The notes beneath the pieces are model-generated. The model did not search any database. It worked only from the letters and a program-made list of their open reading frames with translations, and had not been told where the DNA came from. Below are positions 60,601-64,000 of a DNA stretch of 64,000 nucleotides, piece by piece. The translations under genes and the position numbers were made by a program. The number at the start of each line of letters is the position of its first letter. Positions within the stretch are counted from its first letter, which is position 1. The stretch covers positions 130,984 to 194,983 of the forward strand of contig VZTI01003270.1 in assembly GCA_013397865.1 (NCBI GenBank). The letters run 5' to 3'. Source of the stretch: Struthidea cinerea (taxonomy: Eukaryota; Chordata; Aves; Passeriformes; Corcoracidae).

Positions 60601-63600
60601 GTTTAGAAGACAATCATGTGCCTGGCACATGGCAATCCTGCACCCAGCACGTGACAATCATGGGGCAGTCACGCTTGGTTTATGATGATAATAAGAACTA
60701 CTATGCTGAGTTTCACTCAGCACAATGTAATATAGGGAGAGTCCAGAGCAGGAATCCTAGGAATCCTCATCCTTGCTTTTACAAAACTGAGGTCACCAGT
60801 GGTTAGAACTGATGTTTTCCACTCTTCACAGCTGTAGAGTAAGAAAAATGACTTGAAATCACAGCACCCTACAAAATAGTACAGTTATGCTAAATAACAC
60901 AGTAATTAAAAATAAATAGTACAATAATTCAAAATAGTACAAACAATCAAGAATGTTCACTATGTAATACCCACATCTGGCTTCAGCAGCTCCAGAATTC
61001 TGGGTTCTGCTGTATTACGGAACTGAATTTTCAGGATAGATGGTGTGAATGACTCCACAATATTTATCTCTGATCACTACAGGCAGATTTTAAAGTATCC
61101 TAATGATTTTAACTCCAATTTCTGTTAAGTAATAAGCACTGAAGGACTTAGTTTCCCCTTTACCTGCTGTTCCTCCTTCCTTTATGGCCACCGGTTGCCA
61201 TGAAAACACCCACATTTTTAACTGTGTCACCAAAAAAAGAGTGACTTGCCTTAAAAACTCTGATTTTAATCACCAGGCGTTCGCCACACAAAGGGGAATT
61301 TGGGGAATGGTAAAAAAACCCCAAACCAATGGAAAATGATAAAAGTTATTGTGGCAATAGCCACTGGGGAATTCAGTGTTTGGGACATCAGAAGCCCAGC
61401 AGATTGATCTGTCTATCACATGATGAAGAACGTAAACAAAGTCAAAACTTCCCAGCGCTCTGTGCTTATGCCTCATCATTCCAATAGCCTGGCTGAGCCT
61501 CAGAGCTGCTTCTGATGTGGAGTTGGAGGATTGGGCAGTCTACCAGCTGGATCAGGGAATCACTTTCACCAGGAACTATGACTTTCATTTGCTGCCAAAG
61601 AGCAATGAAGTTCTTTTTTCTTAATGAGTGCCGGCAGCACTCAAACCTGCAATGGGTAGCAAGTCCACAGTAGAGGATGTGCCAAAATTTTGCTGCTGCT
61701 CAGAAAGACGTGAATGATTAAAAAAAAAAATTATTTTTTCAGTGAGCAGGTTGCTTTCTTGTTTAGTAAACACCCAGCTAGCCAGGCTGTGCAGTATCAC
61801 AGTTCACAGTTTAATTACAGAGAAAACACCATGGGCATGCCATACCTGCACTAAGGGAAAGCAGCAACTAGCAAAGAAGATCAGTTGAGGCAGAGAAAAA
61901 AATGCTGGGAAAACAGAATAAGGAAAAGAGAGAGTAAGGGACCAGAAGAAATTAAACACAGGAATAAGCAAGATATCCTCAGTGTTTTTCACCAGAGATT
62001 CTATGCCCAGGCTTTGGCTCACACGTTAAGTCTAGGTAGCACTGCATGAGATCCTTGCTTGATGTAGATAAATTAAAGCTGCTTTGCAATTTGAAATAAG
62101 TGAAATCTTTCAGCACCTTTTGATACTTCTGAGAGTGGAGATGGCTCAAAGTGAAGAACAGTCTGCTTTGGGTTCTCACCCCACCCCCTGAAGAAGGGAG
62201 GTTGGGCATCCTTGCTCATGCTGATCTTACATGAATGCACATCAATGCCCTCAGTTGCCAGCCATACAGAGCAGCATAACCTGTCTCCCCGCCTGTCAAA
62301 GATCCAGTGAACTGCACTCAGCTGTCCAGGTGCCAGGCACAGGCAATCTTACAGTAGCAGTGCCATGTGAGCTAAAGTCTTGCTTTCCTTTGAGCCAGCA
62401 GCAACCACTGGAGACAGAGGCACCTCTTCCTGTTTTCATGCTACCTGAAAGTACGTTGGGAGGGTGACTTTGCTAGTTCTTTCAGCGCTCATTGCTGGAA
62501 AGGCATGATGAAGGAAGAGCATTATCTCATTCACATTTATGCAATCCATGCTGTCACTGCATTTACATTCTGTCAGGGCTTGAAGTCTGAATTGTAAGAC
62601 AGATTTTTCAAGGTGTTGGATGTATCTGCATCAAAAATGAGTTCTTTGCCTCTGTTTCTAATTCCTGCTTAGCAAATTAAGAGTGGAAGTAAATAGGTAA
62701 AGGCAAAACATTTTGCTTGTAGAAACTTTATGGTATGAATCTGAGTTGTTATGGGATTTGGGCACAACTTCATGTGTTTCCTTTCCACACACACGCCCCC
62801 TGCATTTGAGTCTTTGAAGAATTGTGTGTTCGTATGTTTAAACCAGTTTTCAGCACCTGGGATCCCATTTGGTTAAATTATTTACTGTGTTGCTGTTAAA
62901 GTTGTCACAGTGTTTTGTGGACCAAGTATAAGTTCGGTTTGTAACTTTTGCAATGGTGTCTGCCTTCTAGGATTTGCGAATTATAATAATACTTGTTAAA
63001 TTTTTCCTTTGCTCGTGGTGATGAGGAAAGTTTTATGAAGACAATTATTATTCCATCTGTGGTTATTTCATTCAACTTTGTTTTCTCTGTCCTGTGTTAT
63101 TCCACCTACTACAGTCAGCATCCCTGCTCCTGCTGGTACAATCTGTTGTCCCAGTCTGCTCCAGACTTTTAATCTGTAAATCTTGCTGTTTATTCTAAGT
63201 CCTCCTTTGCTACAGTACCTGTGAGATACCTGCTATTGGCTTTCCCACCCTATCAATCCTCCAAGTTAATTCTTTTCATTTCCAAATTTCTATCTTTCTG
63301 CTGCTGCAAAGTAGATCGCGTTCCTGATACTATGATTTTTTTGTGAGTAACTTTATGCTTTTTATTTTATCAGTGAACCCCAGCATGGTTCCTCCAGCTT
63401 GATTGGATGTCTGTGCTGACCCAGCAGGCAGCAGCAATTTCTTCTTCCTCCACGGCTATTTTTGTTTTTTGCCATCTTGGTCATTACTAAGTTTGGGTTT
63501 CTTTTTTTGAATCAGCTAATGCTCATTCATATAATTTTCTTCATCTCATCCTTATCCAATAAACCTGCCATGTTTGATTTGCTCTGCCATTTATTTGACT

Positions 63601-63767
63601 CCTTTGGCTTTAAGTGTGCATATACACCTGTTTTATGTGGACTTGTTTTCACTTTTTCCCAAATGGCTTTTGCAAATATGGCCAATTTCAGCCACACTTT
63701 AGAGAAGAAAAGCTATCCAGGAAAATTACCTGGATAGTTTTACTTCTACCTTTCTACCCTTTCTGTG
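57621..63767. other. Intergenic stretch right of the ERV core
   Basis: Bases 57621 to about 58090 may be decayed gag leader of the ERV; a 98-codon - strand frame (57673-57969) lies there but is not recognisable. Beyond it no gene or repeat was identified. Small frames at 60585-60806, 61979-62209 and 62231-62467 have no domains. Confidence 0.5.
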
Positions 63768-63969
63768 AAAACTGGAGCACTGGAACAGGCTCCCCAGGGA
63801 AGTGGTCACAGCACTAAGCCTGACAGAGTTCAAGAAGCATTTGGACAAGGCTCTCAGGCACATGGTGTGACTCTTGGGAATGGTCCTGTGCAGGGGGAGG
63901 AGTTGGACTCAATGACCCTCATGGGTCCCTTCCAGCTCAGCATATTCTGTGGTTCTGTGTGATTCTATT
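63768..63969 (+). mobile_element. CR1 LINE 3' fragment
   Basis: GGAGCACTGGAACAGGCTCC, then CCAGGGAAGTGGTCACAGCA, GAGTTGGACTCAATGACCCT and GGGTCCCTTCCAGCTCAGCA, ending in TTCTGTGTGATTCTATT. This is a CR1 3' end of a different subfamily from the 22.2 kb copy. It is 5'-truncated. Short frames across it (63614-63962) are LINE-derived or chance. Confidence 0.9.
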
Positions 63970-64000
63970 ACGGTAACAGAAGGCACATTTTAAAGAAGTT

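Noticed and set aside
13860..64000. KCNH8 exons on the - strand
   Set aside because: Expected from mammalian gene order, but no channel transmembrane, pore or cyclic-nucleotide-binding signature was seen in any frame.

Overview
The window is vertebrate nuclear DNA, almost certainly from a bird. It is AT-rich and intron-bearing, its interspersed repeats are CR1 LINE 3' ends, and it carries an avian-type retroviral LTR. No bacterial-style gene organisation, rRNA, tRNA or CRISPR array was seen.

The only securely identified gene is EFHB (CFAP21), on the + strand from the left edge to about 13.84 kb. Twelve coding exons (125-13750) join in one open frame of 562 codons, and all junctions visible in the window are GT-AG. 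The 5' part of the gene, including the start codon, lies left of base 1. The last exon ends in TAG and is followed by two overlapping AATAAA signals. EFHB is a microtubule inner protein of motile cilia with a pair of EF-hands. In this copy the position-12 Ca2+ ligand of both loops differs from the usual Glu.

From about 13.85 kb to the right end (about 50 kb) there is no gene I can identify. In mammals the neighbour facing the EFHB 3' end is KCNH8, but no KCNH8-like exon was found, so this looks like a long intergenic interval. It holds CR1 3' fragments (22.2-22.6, 27.7, 31.0 and 63.8 kb), an older CR1/L3-like remnant (18.6-19.1 kb), and a small CpG-rich patch with a CTCF-like motif (22.84-23.06 kb). 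It also holds a GC-rich LTR with internal tandem units (30.03-30.99 kb), a decayed ERV1-like provirus on the - strand (about 56.8-57.6 kb, perhaps wider), several microsatellites, and one 28-base assembly gap.

The most open questions are the weakened EF-hands of EFHB, the CTCF/CpG patch, and three splice-flanked open frames near 42.3-44.3 kb that could be exons of an unannotated transcript. No new biological system is clearly present; the rest is ordinary avian intergenic sequence.
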